This document shows positions 15,964 through 26,007 of a stretch of 64,000 nt of DNA, in pieces. Positions within the stretch are counted from its first letter, which is position 1. Every line of letters begins with the position of its first letter. A program made the position numbers and the translations under genes. The DNA is from CAYZSU01 sp964480565. Its GTDB lineage: Bacteria; UBA10199; 2-02-FULL-44-16; JAAZCA01. The stretch is from assembly GCA_964480565.1 (NCBI GenBank), contig CAYZSU010000001.1, forward strand, positions 5,539 through 69,538. The letters run 5' to 3'. The notes under the pieces were generated by a model, which saw only the letters and a program-made list of their open reading frames with translations, did no database searches and had not been told where the DNA came from.

Positions 15964-18023
15964 TAAAACAAATATTTAATAAAGATATTATTTTAGCATT
16001 AGCCATTGTTGGTATTTTGTTTGTCATGATCATTCCATTGCCGCCATTTGCATTGGATATTTTTCTAGTTCTATCTATTACTATTGCATTGCTAATTATG
16101 CTGATATCCATTTATGCGGTAAAGCCATTGGACTTCTCTGTATTTCCTACCATATTGCTATTTGTTACTATGTTTCGTTTAGCGCTAAATATTGCAAGTA
16201 CGCGTTTGATTTTATTGCATGGCGCTGATGGTGAAAATGCAGCAGGTACTGTCATTAGCTCATTTGGAGATTTTGTTGTGGGTGGAAATTATGTTGTTGG
16301 TTTCATTGTATTTGTGATTCTTGTGATCATTAATTTTATTGTGATCACAAAGGGTGCGGGTCGTATTTCAGAGGTGGCCGCGCGATTTACATTGGATGCC
16401 ATGCCCGGCAAACAGCTGGCTATTGATGCAGATTTAAATGCAGGTATTATTTCCGATATTGAAGCAAAAACCAGGCGAAAATCAATTGAACAGGAATCCG
16501 ATTTCTATGGTGCAATGGATGGTGCGAGTAAATTTGTTCGCGGTGATGCCATTGCCGGGTTGTTGATTACAATTATTAATATTTTAGCGGGTTTTATTAT
16601 CGGTATTGTTCAAAATGATATGACATTTCTCGATGCCCTTAAGGTATATACCTTGTTGACAGTGGGTGATGGTTTAGTGACACAAATTCCTGCATTGATT
16701 GTGTCTACATCATCAGGTGTTGTAGTGACAAAAGTGGTTCGAGATACGAGTTTGCAGGAAAGCATTGCTAGCCAAATGTTTCAACGTTATAAACCTATGG
16801 GCATTGTGGCTGGATTGTTATTTATGTTGGGGATTATTCCCGGTCTTCCAACCATTCCATTTTTTATGATTGGTATTATACTGGGCGTGTATGCGTGGCA
16901 AGGCAGTCAAGGTAAGAAAAAAGAAGAGCAATCTAAAGAGTTGGCAGAGTCAACGCATCAGGCAGATGTTGCAGAAATGCCAGGGGATGCGGACAATGTA
17001 CTTCCTGCACTTGATATTTTACGATTGGAAGTGGGGTATGATTTAATTCCCATGGTTGATCAACGTGTGGGCGGAACCTTTTTAGCGCGAATTTTATCAA
17101 TTCGTAAACAATTTGCTCAGGAAATGGGTGTAATTGTACCATCCGTGCATATTTGTGATAATTTACGGCTTAAATCCAATGAGTATCAACTATTGTTGAA
17201 AGGTGCAAAAGTAGGTGGTGGTGATTTATTGCCGCATCATTGTTTAGCCATGAGTCCAGGCATGACAACTCGTAAAATTGACGGCATTGAAACGCAAGAT
17301 CCTACATTTGGGTTGCCAGCGATTTGGATCCCCGAGGAGAAAAAAGAAGAAGCCATTGTTGCCGGGTATACGGTGGTGGATTTAGCAAGTGTAATGGCCA
17401 CACATTTAACAGAAGTTATTCGAAAAAATCTGCATAATATTTTAAATAGGCAGGATTTACAGGCATTAATCGATCAATTCAAAGAGCAATATCCAAAAGT
17501 AGTATCTGAACTTATTCCAGAGCTTCTTCCGTTTGGTGTTGTATTGCGAGTGCTTCAAAATTTACTAAAAGAAGATGTACCGATTAGGGATTTACTCACA
17601 ATATTTGAAACCTTGGCAGATGTAGCGCCAAGCATCAAAGATGCGGATACATTGACCGAACATGTACGTGTGGCACTTGGGCGATCCATTACACAATTAT
17701 ATATGCAGCCAAATGGAAGTTTAGATGCACTTTGTTTGGAAAAAAGTTTAGAGGAAAAATTAGCTGCGAGTATTCACGCTCATCAGGGAATTTCCCAACT
17801 GATTATTGACCCCAATATGGCAAAAGCAATTATAGAAAGTATTGGCAGTGCAATGGAGCGAAATATGAACTCTGCTGTTCCGCCGGTTGTGTTAACATCA
17901 CAGATTATGCGACCGCATTTACGAAAATTATTGGAAAAATTTATTCCAAATTTATCGGTATTATCACATGGCGAAGTAGCAGGGTATGCATCAGTAAAAA
18001 CATTATCCATGATTGGAGGATAG
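15960..18023 (+). CDS. flhA: Flagellar export apparatus protein FlhA
   Basis: FlhA forms the nonameric ring that receives export substrates and couples proton flow to export. The 687-residue product has about eight N-terminal membrane helices and the FHIPEP-family segment GRISEVAARFTLDAMPGKQLAIDADL near residues 137-160, including the conserved acidic residues of the proton-linked loop. The large C-terminal cytoplasmic domain follows from about residue 340. Length and motifs are normal. Confidence 0.98.
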   Translation: MIKQIFNKDIILALAIVGILFVMIIPLPPFALDIFLVLSITIALLIMLISIYAVKPLDFSVFPTILLFVTMFRLALNIASTRLILLHGADGENAAGTVISSFGDFVVGGNYVVGFIVFVILVIINFIVITKGAGRISEVAARFTLDAMPGKQLAIDADLNAGIISDIEAKTRRKSIEQESDFYGAMDGASKFVRGDAIAGLLITIINILAGFIIGIVQNDMTFLDALKVYTLLTVGDGLVTQIPALIVSTSSGVVVTKVVRDTSLQESIASQMFQRYKPMGIVAGLLFMLGIIPGLPTIPFFMIGIILGVYAWQGSQGKKKEEQSKELAESTHQADVAEMPGDADNVLPALDILRLEVGYDLIPMVDQRVGGTFLARILSIRKQFAQEMGVIVPSVHICDNLRLKSNEYQLLLKGAKVGGGDLLPHHCLAMSPGMTTRKIDGIETQDPTFGLPAIWIPEEKKEEAIVAGYTVVDLASVMATHLTEVIRKNLHNILNRQDLQALIDQFKEQYPKVVSELIPELLPFGVVLRVLQNLLKEDVPIRDLLTIFETLADVAPSIKDADTLTEHVRVALGRSITQLYMQPNGSLDALCLEKSLEEKLAASIHAHQGISQLIIDPNMAKAIIESIGSAMERNMNSAVPPVVLTSQIMRPHLRKLLEKFIPNLSVLSHGEVAGYASVKTLSMIGG

Positions 18024-18024
18024 C

Positions 18025-19311
18025 ATGAGAATAAAAAAATATATAGTATCATCGATGTCACAAGCAGTGACTCAGATTAAATCAGAATTGGGACCCAATG
18101 CCGTGATATTATCATCAAAGCGAATAAAGTCCAAAGGACTGATCAGCAAATTGGGTGGTCCAGGCACTATTGAAGTAACTGCCGCTGTGGATGTTGTTGG
18201 AAAGCGAGTAGCGGATGATGGTATTACTCCTCAGGCCAGGCCAAAATTATCAAAGGTATTGGATAATTTAACGGGCGAGCATTTTAAGCCCATTCACGAT
18301 CAGCTTGGTCAAATGCAGCAGCAATTGGATACAATTTCTGATAGCGTTGAAACATCCAGCGCTTTGTTTGAAGAAATTTCACAGCTAAAGGAATTGATCT
18401 CTCATGTGAGTGCAACGGAGAAGAAGGCAGACCAGAAACCATCCACTAAAGTGATCGATGATATTGTCAATCGATTGCTATGGCATCGAATGGATAGCCA
18501 GTTAGTGGGCAAGCTAGTCGATGATGTGATGGATCAACGTGTCGATTTTAATATTTATGAAAATGTCCGGGATAATATTGCAAAGCTTATTTTTGATCGG
18601 CTTCCAGAAACAAAACCCATTGATATTGAAGCAGGTAAGCAGTTTATCGGTGCAGTGATTGGGCCAACAGGTGCGGGAAAAACAACCACATTGGTGAAAC
18701 TCGCGAGTGAATTTGTGTTGGAAAGAAAAGCATCCATTGCTTTTATTAATTTGGATCAATTCCGTATTGGCGCGCAGGAACAGCTAAAGCATTATGCGGA
18801 TATTTTAGGATGTCCATGTGTATCCGTATCCAACAAGCAGGAATTAAATAAAGCTATTGAAGAGCTTAGTGATATGGATGTTATTTTAATTGATACTACG
18901 GGTAGATCGTTTAATGATAGACGTCATTTGGCTGATTTAGGACATATTTTATCCTTAGATGTACCGGTGGTTAAGCATTTGGTGATGCCTGCCAATACTC
19001 AGGAACCAGAAACCTCTGAGATTATCAATCGATATGATTTGGTTGGTATTGATCGTATTATCATATCCAAACTCGATGAAGCTGTAAGTTTTGGAACACT
19101 TGTGAATACAACTATTAAATCCAATTTACCATTGGCCTATTTTACAGTGGGTCAACAGGTGCCAGATGATTTGGAGCATGCGAGCAAAGAGCGCATTGTG
19201 GATTGTCTATTTAACTATTCAGGGGATTTTAATTATTCAGATCAATTGCGAAAACGCAGTAATTATAATATGGATACAACCGCAATTAACTCCAAGGAGC
19301 TACCCATATGA
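18025..19311 (+). CDS. flhF: Flagellar biosynthesis SRP-type GTPase FlhF
   Basis: FlhF is the SRP-like GTPase that places the flagellum at the cell pole. The 428-residue product has an N-terminal basic segment, a coiled-coil-like middle, and a C-terminal NG GTPase domain with P-loop G213-PTGAGKTT, then LIDTTGRS as the G3 region and the base-recognition segment ISKLDEA (TKxD-like). GGAGG precedes the ATG at 18025, and the longer frame from 18013 is not needed. FlhF with FlhG next door implies polar flagellation and number control. Confidence 0.95.
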   Translation: MRIKKYIVSSMSQAVTQIKSELGPNAVILSSKRIKSKGLISKLGGPGTIEVTAAVDVVGKRVADDGITPQARPKLSKVLDNLTGEHFKPIHDQLGQMQQQLDTISDSVETSSALFEEISQLKELISHVSATEKKADQKPSTKVIDDIVNRLLWHRMDSQLVGKLVDDVMDQRVDFNIYENVRDNIAKLIFDRLPETKPIDIEAGKQFIGAVIGPTGAGKTTTLVKLASEFVLERKASIAFINLDQFRIGAQEQLKHYADILGCPCVSVSNKQELNKAIEELSDMDVILIDTTGRSFNDRRHLADLGHILSLDVPVVKHLVMPANTQEPETSEIINRYDLVGIDRIIISKLDEAVSFGTLVNTTIKSNLPLAYFTVGQQVPDDLEHASKERIVDCLFNYSGDFNYSDQLRKRSNYNMDTTAINSKELPI

Positions 19312-20198
19312 TATCAGTGGACCAGGCAATGAACCTTCGCGATCGAATGCAATCGCAGCTTCAATCCAATGGGCCAGTGATGCTTTCCTTTGTGAGTGGC
19401 AAAGGTGGTGTTGGCAAGTCAAGCATTGTGCTGAATTTAGGGTTAAGTTTGGGAGCTTTAGGTAAAAAAGTATTATTGGTGGATATGGATTTACATACGG
19501 GATTATTGGATATGTTGTCTGGAATAGATATTCGACATAATTTGCTACATGTATTAAAAGAAGATTATGAGATGCCAGCAATTGTGCAATGCGTGTCACC
19601 CAATGTGGATTTAATTGCATCGACAATGAACAGTATTCGCCTATCAAGTGCAACAGAGGATGAGTTGGAATATATTTTTTTAGGCATTGAACGCCTGGCT
19701 AGGCTGTATGACGTGGTTCTTATTGACACATCTGCGGGGGTTGGTGCGCATCAACGGTTTGCAATTTCTCAAACTAATAGTACTATACTAATTATTAATC
19801 CGGACCCATCCGTATTAGCGGGATCATATTCATTTTTACGTGAAATAGAGCTGCGTTTTCCGGAAAAAAATTATGCGTTTATTGTTAATAAAGTAAACGA
19901 TGTGAAAGAAGCGCATATGATTAAATCACGATTTACAGGTATGTGTAAAACATATTTACAACGATTGCCTGCATATATTGGGATGATTCCAACGGATAAT
20001 TATGTCAGTGAGTCGTTTAATAGACAAACACCCTGTTTTTCAATGTATCCTAAGTCTAGCGCTTCACGATCATTTGAATCCATTGCTGCCATGCTATCGG
20101 GTGTAAAAGTGAGGCAAAAAAGTTGGTTGGAAGAAAAAATGCATGGTTTGTTTGAAAAAGGAAAAAAAGCAACGCACCATATAAATATTGGGGTATAG
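19308..20198 (+). CDS. flhG: Flagellar number regulator FlhG/FleN (MinD-like ATPase)
   Basis: FlhG is the MinD/ParA-type ATPase that limits flagellar number and works against FlhF. The 296-residue product has the deviant Walker A GKGGVGKS at residues 31-38 and LLVDMDLHTGLLDML as the switch I region. A C-terminal helix rich in Lys and aromatic residues (about 262-285) could be the membrane-targeting amphipathic helix. The ATG overlaps the flhF stop. In polar flagellates FlhG/FleN also restrains the sigma-54 activator FleQ; no FleQ is seen in this window. Confidence 0.94.
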   Translation: MISVDQAMNLRDRMQSQLQSNGPVMLSFVSGKGGVGKSSIVLNLGLSLGALGKKVLLVDMDLHTGLLDMLSGIDIRHNLLHVLKEDYEMPAIVQCVSPNVDLIASTMNSIRLSSATEDELEYIFLGIERLARLYDVVLIDTSAGVGAHQRFAISQTNSTILIINPDPSVLAGSYSFLREIELRFPEKNYAFIVNKVNDVKEAHMIKSRFTGMCKTYLQRLPAYIGMIPTDNYVSESFNRQTPCFSMYPKSSASRSFESIAAMLSGVKVRQKSWLEEKMHGLFEKGKKATHHINIGV

Positions 20199-20201
20199 GC
20201 T

Positions 20202-20963
20202 ATGTCCTGTGGTGAAAAAAAATATGAAAATACAGTGATGTGTGCATCTATGGACGCAAGGGATAAGCGTATCTTGGATAATGCGCAATTGGTCAAATGG
20301 ATTGTTCGGCGTATTGTAGAAAATTTGCCACCGCATATTCAAGAAGAGGATTTGCTACAAGTGGGGTATTTGGGTTTAATTGATGCAGCGGATCGTTTTT
20401 CAGAGGGCAGTGATAGCGAATTTCGTGCCTATGCCACATGCCGGATACGCGGTCAAATTATGGATGATCTTAGAAAACGCGATATTCTAACCCGATCCAT
20501 GAGAGATCGTGTGGATAAGCTAAAGAAGGCCAAACGTGAATTACAACATGAGTTAATGCGCGACCCATCGCCTGAGGAAGTATCCCGTCGGCTCGATATT
20601 TCAATGGATGATTTTTATCAGTTGGAATGTGAGGCACGTGCTGAAGCGCTAATTAGCATGGAAGATATTATTTGCAAGGTAGCGGGTGTCAATCAATACG
20701 TGCTGGAAAAAATGGGAAAAAATGATTTGGATCCAGAGGTAGAAACACAAATTGTAGAGGTGCGAAATATTTTAGTTGATGAAATCGACAAATTATCTGA
20801 CAAAGAGCGTATGGTCGTATCGCTGTACTATTATGATGAAATCACATTGCGTGAAATCGGGGAAGTACTCGGTGTGACAGAATCACGTATTTCGCAAGTA
20901 CATGCGCAGGCGATTATAAAGTTAGAGCGACGGCTAAAAACATCATTGGATAGCTCGATGTAG
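20202..20963 (+). CDS. fliA: Flagellar sigma factor FliA (sigma-28)
   Basis: FliA directs transcription of late flagellar genes and is inhibited by FlgM. The 253-residue product has sigma-70 region 2 (NLPPHIQEEDLLQVGYLGLIDAADRF), region 3 (PSPEEVSRRLDISMDDFYQ) and region 4 with a helix-turn-helix (LREIGEVLGVTESRISQVHAQA). The first 20 residues before the sigma-2 domain are extra, and the ribosome site is weak, so an ATG at 20238 is a possible alternative. Its anti-sigma factor FlgM is encoded at 36317-36604. Confidence 0.95.
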   Translation: MSCGEKKYENTVMCASMDARDKRILDNAQLVKWIVRRIVENLPPHIQEEDLLQVGYLGLIDAADRFSEGSDSEFRAYATCRIRGQIMDDLRKRDILTRSMRDRVDKLKKAKRELQHELMRDPSPEEVSRRLDISMDDFYQLECEARAEALISMEDIICKVAGVNQYVLEKMGKNDLDPEVETQIVEVRNILVDEIDKLSDKERMVVSLYYYDEITLREIGEVLGVTESRISQVHAQAIIKLERRLKTSLDSSM

Positions 20964-20975
20964 AAGAGGATAATA

Positions 20976-22229
20976 GTGAGTTTGCCAATCAGTACATGCA
21001 TTATCACAAAAAATGAAGAGAATTATATTGCTGATTGTCTGCAAAGTATATCTGCAATTAGCCGTGAAATGATTGTTGTGGATACAGGGTCAACGGATAA
21101 TACTGTAGCAATAGCAAAAGAAAATGGGGCGCAGGTATTCCATGATGAATGGGATGACGATTTTGCAAAAGCAAAAAATAAAGCCCTGTCATATGCACGT
21201 CAACCATGGATACTATCGATAGATGCCGATGAAATTATTTTAGAATGTGATATTGAATCAATTAAGCATAGTATTGAATTAAAACAGCCATCATTAATTA
21301 CAATGATTCAAACAAGCTACTCCTATGATCATAATTCCGTATATTGGAAACCCAATCAGTTGAATATTTCGCAATTTAATAAGTACCCAGGATTTATTGA
21401 ATCACGATTGGTTCGTTTGTTTCCAAATCATCCAGACTTGCGTTTTGTGGGGTGCGTGCATGAAAATATTGAACCCAGTCAATGCGACTGGGGCATATAT
21501 AATAGTGATATTCGCATTCATCATTATGGATTTTTAAAACCAGCTGCTGCAATGAATGAGAAAAAATATTTATATGCAACATTGGCGCAGAAAAAAATGA
21601 ATCTTAATGTGTTGGATCCAAAAGCAGCCTATGAAGCGGGTACACAATGGTGGGAGCTTGGCAGTCTAATCAATGCGAGGGCTGCATTTGCACAAGCAAA
21701 TGCATTAAATGCAAAGCATGCGCATACATTGTTTGCATTGGGTTCCATTGAATATGCACTTCATAATTATGATCAGGCCTTAAATTATTTTCAAGAACTG
21801 CTCGCCATAGGCAATAAAAATATTTTTGCCATGATGGGTCTTTCGGATGTGTATGATGCATTGGGAAATAAAGAAAAAACAAAGGAAATGCTCGAGCATG
21901 CGCAAGAATTATCACCGGATCATCCAATGTTGTGCCAGCGATTGGGTCTTTTTTACCGTGATATGAATCAATTTGAAAAAGCCCTTCACTATTTAAATAG
22001 GGCTGCAATATATATGAAAGAATCCCATCGTATATTTTATCAGATTGGGATGACATGCTTGGATCTGAAGGATTTCAGTCATGCGCGGAATGCATTTATA
22101 GAGTGTTTAAAACTAATTAACGGTGATGTGGATGTGAAAAAAGAGATCAAAAAATGCTATCGCGGACATCATTTACCAATACACTATTATTCAGAGGTTA
22201 TAGATATATATGAACAATGTAGAGATTAG
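20976..22229 (+). CDS. GT2 glycosyltransferase with C-terminal TPR repeats (paralogue 1)
   Basis: The N-terminal half (about 1-230) is a family 2 glycosyltransferase: ISTCIITKNEENYIADCL, VVDTGSTDNT, and the sugar-nucleotide/metal motif SIDADE. The C-terminal half (about 230-400) contains four to five TPR units such as AHTLFALGSIEYALHNYDQAL. This architecture resembles SunS-like and flagellin-modifying GT2-TPR proteins. It starts with GTG behind AGAGGAT, 12 bases after fliA, and overlaps the next gene by 20 bases. A role in flagellin or rod-protein glycosylation is inferred from its place in the flagellar operon. Confidence 0.88.
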   Translation: MSLPISTCIITKNEENYIADCLQSISAISREMIVVDTGSTDNTVAIAKENGAQVFHDEWDDDFAKAKNKALSYARQPWILSIDADEIILECDIESIKHSIELKQPSLITMIQTSYSYDHNSVYWKPNQLNISQFNKYPGFIESRLVRLFPNHPDLRFVGCVHENIEPSQCDWGIYNSDIRIHHYGFLKPAAAMNEKKYLYATLAQKKMNLNVLDPKAAYEAGTQWWELGSLINARAAFAQANALNAKHAHTLFALGSIEYALHNYDQALNYFQELLAIGNKNIFAMMGLSDVYDALGNKEKTKEMLEHAQELSPDHPMLCQRLGLFYRDMNQFEKALHYLNRAAIYMKESHRIFYQIGMTCLDLKDFSHARNAFIECLKLINGDVDVKKEIKKCYRGHHLPIHYYSEVIDIYEQCRD

Positions 22230-23664
22230 CTTATGCATAATTGCAAGAGATGAATCCGATTGTATTGCAAAATGCATACAGAGTGTATTGCCCATTGTTT
22301 CGGAAGTAATTGTTGTGGATACAGGGTCTGTGGATAATACAAAAGATATTGTACTATCAGTATATCCAGAAGCCAAAATTATTTCTATTCCTTGGCCAAA
22401 TGACTTTGCAAAAGCGCGTAATATCTCACTATCCTATGCAACATGTCCATGGATTTTAGTGCTGGACGCAGATGAGGTAATTGCTAAATCAGATTTAAAG
22501 GCAATTAAACTGTTGGTTGCGCAGGATAGGCACCCAATGTATATGCTCATACAAACAACTTATCAGGATGCATCAGCAATTATTGATTGGGAGCCAAATC
22601 ATTTAAATGAACCAGAGTCCTATGGGTATCCGGGTTATTTTGAATCAGCATTAACACGGTTGTTTAAACGGTCAACTGATATTCAATTTCATGGTGTCGT
22701 GCATGAGCATGCCACGCATCGACTCGACCACATTCAGCCTATCAAGGCCCATGTACGGATTCATCATTATGGAAAATATATTTCTCATGCACGCAATCAA
22801 AAAAAAGAGGAGCGCTATTTAAACTTGGGCTATATTAAATGCGATCAAGATCCAAAAAATATGATGGCACATTATGAGTTAGCCGTGCAATTATGGTCGT
22901 TAGGGTATTTGGATAAGGCGATGGAGAAGATTAAACATTGTTTGCACATAAATCCAAATTATATCAATGCATTGCTTGCGGGTGCGAACATTGCTATCAA
23001 ACAATATCAATATGCCGATGCATTATCCTATTTTATGCGTGTATTGGACATAGATTCTAGCAATAAAAATGTGTATCAATATTTGCCCAGTGTATTATTG
23101 GAAATGAATGATCTGGCATTAGCGGGCAAGGTGTTGAAACAGGCATTTCAAATATGTGGTCAATTACCGCCATTATTGGTGAATCAGGCTGTATTATGTT
23201 TGCGAAAAAATCGTTTTTTTGATGCCATTATGTATTGCAATGATGCACTTAAGATAAATTCAAATGAAGCGCTCGCTCATTTTAATATGGGATTGGCCTA
23301 TTTTCATATCGATGATATGATTGCTGCAAAAGCGGCATTTATAAAGAGCGAATCATATATGGAAACAGAGATTATGGCGGCTAGAAAATTGGGTGAAATT
23401 GCATTAAAAGAGTATGACTGGGAAATGGCATTGACTAAATTGGAATACGTAATGCAAAAAAAAGAAATGGATGACGATCTTTTATTGCATTGTACTATTG
23501 CGAGTATTAAATCAAATAAGAATGACAAGGCAATACAGTATTGCCAACAAATAAATGGCGCTCTATTTACTAATAAACAACAACATGATGCATATCAGTG
23601 GTGCCAACAACAGTTAATTGAATTAAAGGAGCAATCGCATGATAGAACAAATGAGATTAGCTGA
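22210..23664 (+). CDS. GT2 glycosyltransferase with C-terminal TPR repeats (paralogue 2)
   Basis: The 484-residue product has the same architecture as its upstream neighbour: a GT2 domain (CIIARDESDCIAKCIQSV, VVDTGSVDNT, VLDADEV) followed by TPR repeats from about residue 220 to 440 (NEALAHFNMGLAYFHIDDM). The two are clearly paralogues, sharing blocks such as PWIL-x-DADE and RIHHYG, so they arose by tandem duplication. It overlaps the previous gene by 20 bases and the next by 26 bases. The acceptor is unknown; flagellin is the natural guess. Confidence 0.87.
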   Translation: MNNVEISLCIIARDESDCIAKCIQSVLPIVSEVIVVDTGSVDNTKDIVLSVYPEAKIISIPWPNDFAKARNISLSYATCPWILVLDADEVIAKSDLKAIKLLVAQDRHPMYMLIQTTYQDASAIIDWEPNHLNEPESYGYPGYFESALTRLFKRSTDIQFHGVVHEHATHRLDHIQPIKAHVRIHHYGKYISHARNQKKEERYLNLGYIKCDQDPKNMMAHYELAVQLWSLGYLDKAMEKIKHCLHINPNYINALLAGANIAIKQYQYADALSYFMRVLDIDSSNKNVYQYLPSVLLEMNDLALAGKVLKQAFQICGQLPPLLVNQAVLCLRKNRFFDAIMYCNDALKINSNEALAHFNMGLAYFHIDDMIAAKAAFIKSESYMETEIMAARKLGEIALKEYDWEMALTKLEYVMQKKEMDDDLLLHCTIASIKSNKNDKAIQYCQQINGALFTNKQQHDAYQWCQQQLIELKEQSHDRTNEIS

Positions 23665-24550
23665 GATCATATTCGTCAATGGATATATTCCCCGTTATGT
23701 TCATGAGAGCCAAGGTTGGATAAATGAATATGTAAATAGCAATAAAGCGGTATTATCCTATGATCAAGAAAGCTATTATTTGCATGCAAGTACGGATTAT
23801 CAGAAAGAGCTCAATGATATCTTTGATAATGAGATTAAATTTCATTTGGTTTCAGATAATGTATGGAAAATTGATGGTATTTCAAGTTGGAATGAACTCT
23901 TTATGATGCTTAACCTAGGAGTTGTGTCAGGGTTTATCAGCGATTCTATTTCTATTGAGATAGACGATGTATTGCAGCAAGCATTTTCAGTAGATGTATC
24001 CGATGAAAATGCAGCCAATGCATTGGTTATAGAGCTTGAAGGTCAGTTGGGGCAAATAAAGCAACAAGCCATTGCCCTTAATTTGATTGGTAAATTAGTG
24101 CAAGCAAAAGATGTGAGGAAAGCATCGGAATTTTTTAGAAATGCAATTGAATTATTGCCTCAGTATAGTGAGGTCTACTCCAATTTTGGTGCATTATTAT
24201 GGCAAAATGAAGTCAAGGATGAGGCTGTTCAGTTATTTACAGAGGCTGTGCTGAAAAATCCATGGAATGATATTGCATGGTTAAACTTTTTTGATGTGGG
24301 TTATGAAATGGGATTATTTAGTGATATGTGCAATATCATCGATTATGTGAGGCAACATTTTGATGCACATAATGATGTATTAACACTTCATCATGCCATA
24401 TGCTTAAATAAATTAGGCAAATATGATGCAGCAAAAAGAGAGCTGGATGATTATTTGTTGCAATATCCAGACGACTCAGAAGCCAAGCTGATTTTACAGG
24501 ATGTAGAGAAAATGCGTGTGCAAAATAATCAACCCCTGGGTTCTATGTAA
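23639..24550 (+). CDS. TPR protein of the glycosyltransferase cluster
   Basis: The 303-residue product has no GT domain. The first 145 residues are unrecognised (IIFVNGYIPRYVHESQGWINEY is the most distinctive part). From about 145 to 290 there are TPR-like helices (ASEFFRNAIELLPQYSEVYSNFGALLWQNEVKDEAV). GGAG precedes the ATG at 23639, which overlaps the upstream gene by 26 bases, so it is probably co-translated with the two GT2-TPR proteins. It could be a scaffold or acceptor-binding partner; that is inference. Confidence 0.78.
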   Translation: MIEQMRLAEIIFVNGYIPRYVHESQGWINEYVNSNKAVLSYDQESYYLHASTDYQKELNDIFDNEIKFHLVSDNVWKIDGISSWNELFMMLNLGVVSGFISDSISIEIDDVLQQAFSVDVSDENAANALVIELEGQLGQIKQQAIALNLIGKLVQAKDVRKASEFFRNAIELLPQYSEVYSNFGALLWQNEVKDEAVQLFTEAVLKNPWNDIAWLNFFDVGYEMGLFSDMCNIIDYVRQHFDAHNDVLTLHHAICLNKLGKYDAAKRELDDYLLQYPDDSEAKLILQDVEKMRVQNNQPLGSM

Positions 24551-24658
24551 GAATATGAAATGAGATTGTTCCAAAATACTCATCTGTGGTATTTTTGCGT
24601 CTCTTCGAAATGCTTATTTTTCAATAAATTAAAATAGAACTATTAAGGAGCAATAACC

Positions 24659-25957
24659 ATGGCGCGTATTGTATTTTGGCATACAGGCATGGAAATTTCA
24701 GGTCATTCGCTTGAGATGCAACCCTTAGGTGGTACGGAATCTGCACTGATTTATATGGCCAAAGCATTGGTTTTGTGTGGTCATCATATATCCATATATA
24801 CCAATGTAAATGGTGCGCATCAATCAGATGGTGTTTATTTTTACCCGCTGCGGGATGCGGAATTGCATTTAAATAAACTGCCGGCAGATATATTGATTTG
24901 CCTTCGCCAAACACTACCTGCATTGGCCTTGCCCGCAAAATTTCATATTTATTTTTCACCTGATGCTTATGATCAACCCTTTGTAAACCGGGCCTTTACT
25001 GTGCGCATTGATCAGGATCCCTATGCGTTTGAAGCAGGGTTTTATTCATTGCGCTTTGCAAAGAAATGGTTTGATTTGATTTTTTGTGTAGGGCATTGGC
25101 AAGCTAAAACCTTTATGGATCGATTTCATATTCCTGAAGAGAGGTGCGTTGTTTGTGGCAATGGTGTGGATGTAAATTTATTCGATCACAATCCAGAGCT
25201 GAACAATCGACAGCCATCTATTATTTATGCAAGTACACCCTTTCGTGGACTAGATCATTTAATTCGTTTATTTCCGCAAATACAGGATAAAGTACCTAAT
25301 GCAAGATGTGATGTGTATAGCGGCATGCAACTTTATGGCAGTTCAATACAAGAAGATGAATCGGAATTCGGGCATATTTATGCACAGGCGCGTCAATATC
25401 CATCTGTTCATATTCATGCACCGGTGTGTAAATTGGAATTAGCGCATGCAATGCAGCAGGCACGCGTGATGGCATATCCAAATACATTTGCAGAAACATT
25501 TTGCATTGCAGTATTAGAGGCGCAAGCCGCAGGCCTGCCAGTTATTACTACAGGGCTTGCAGGGTTGAATGAACGAATCTCTCATGAGAAAAATGGTTTT
25601 TTAATTCCAGGCCGGCCAGGTGATGTAAGATATGATGAGCAATTTGTTCAACATGTATGTCATTTAATGACAAATGACTCTATGTGGGAACTTCAGAGCC
25701 AAAAGGCCTTTGAGGCGAGTCGGCGTTGGGATTATAGCGTGCTTGCCAATGAATGGACGGATTATTTTAATACATTAAATTTATCAAAACGAGTGCCTCA
25801 TAAAGCAGAACTATCTGTAACCGCACAGTCTACATCAGTATTAATCAATGGATACCCTAAAAAAGTAGAGATATCAGAGCGTATAATGCGACATTATTTA
25901 GCAGGGTATTTACGGGGATTTGAATTGCATCAAGCGGCATGTAAAATTGATAGTTAA
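24659..25957 (+). CDS. GT4-family glycosyltransferase
   Basis: The 432-residue product is a GT-B fold glycosyltransferase of the GT4 type. The N-terminal domain begins IVFWHTGMEISGHSLEMQPLGGTESALIYMAKAL with the expected Gly-rich loop. The C-terminal donor-binding domain has YASTPFRGLDHLI and the E-x7-E motif in ETFCIAVLEAQAAGLPVI. AAGGAGCAATAACC gives a good ribosome site for the ATG at 24659. It is separated by 108 bases from the TPR gene and is followed by convergent genes. The substrate is not visible. Confidence 0.88.
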   Translation: MARIVFWHTGMEISGHSLEMQPLGGTESALIYMAKALVLCGHHISIYTNVNGAHQSDGVYFYPLRDAELHLNKLPADILICLRQTLPALALPAKFHIYFSPDAYDQPFVNRAFTVRIDQDPYAFEAGFYSLRFAKKWFDLIFCVGHWQAKTFMDRFHIPEERCVVCGNGVDVNLFDHNPELNNRQPSIIYASTPFRGLDHLIRLFPQIQDKVPNARCDVYSGMQLYGSSIQEDESEFGHIYAQARQYPSVHIHAPVCKLELAHAMQQARVMAYPNTFAETFCIAVLEAQAAGLPVITTGLAGLNERISHEKNGFLIPGRPGDVRYDEQFVQHVCHLMTNDSMWELQSQKAFEASRRWDYSVLANEWTDYFNTLNLSKRVPHKAELSVTAQSTSVLINGYPKKVEISERIMRHYLAGYLRGFELHQAACKIDS

Positions 25958-26007
25958 GGCTCATTCTAAAAACTTCTATTTATCAACAGTTCTTTTTTTT
26001 ATGGTAA

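Noticed and set aside
24551..24658. Terminator after the TPR gene at 23639-24550
   Set aside because: AAAATAC and GTATTTTT near 24573-24597 could pair, but the stem is short and AT-rich, so it is not called.
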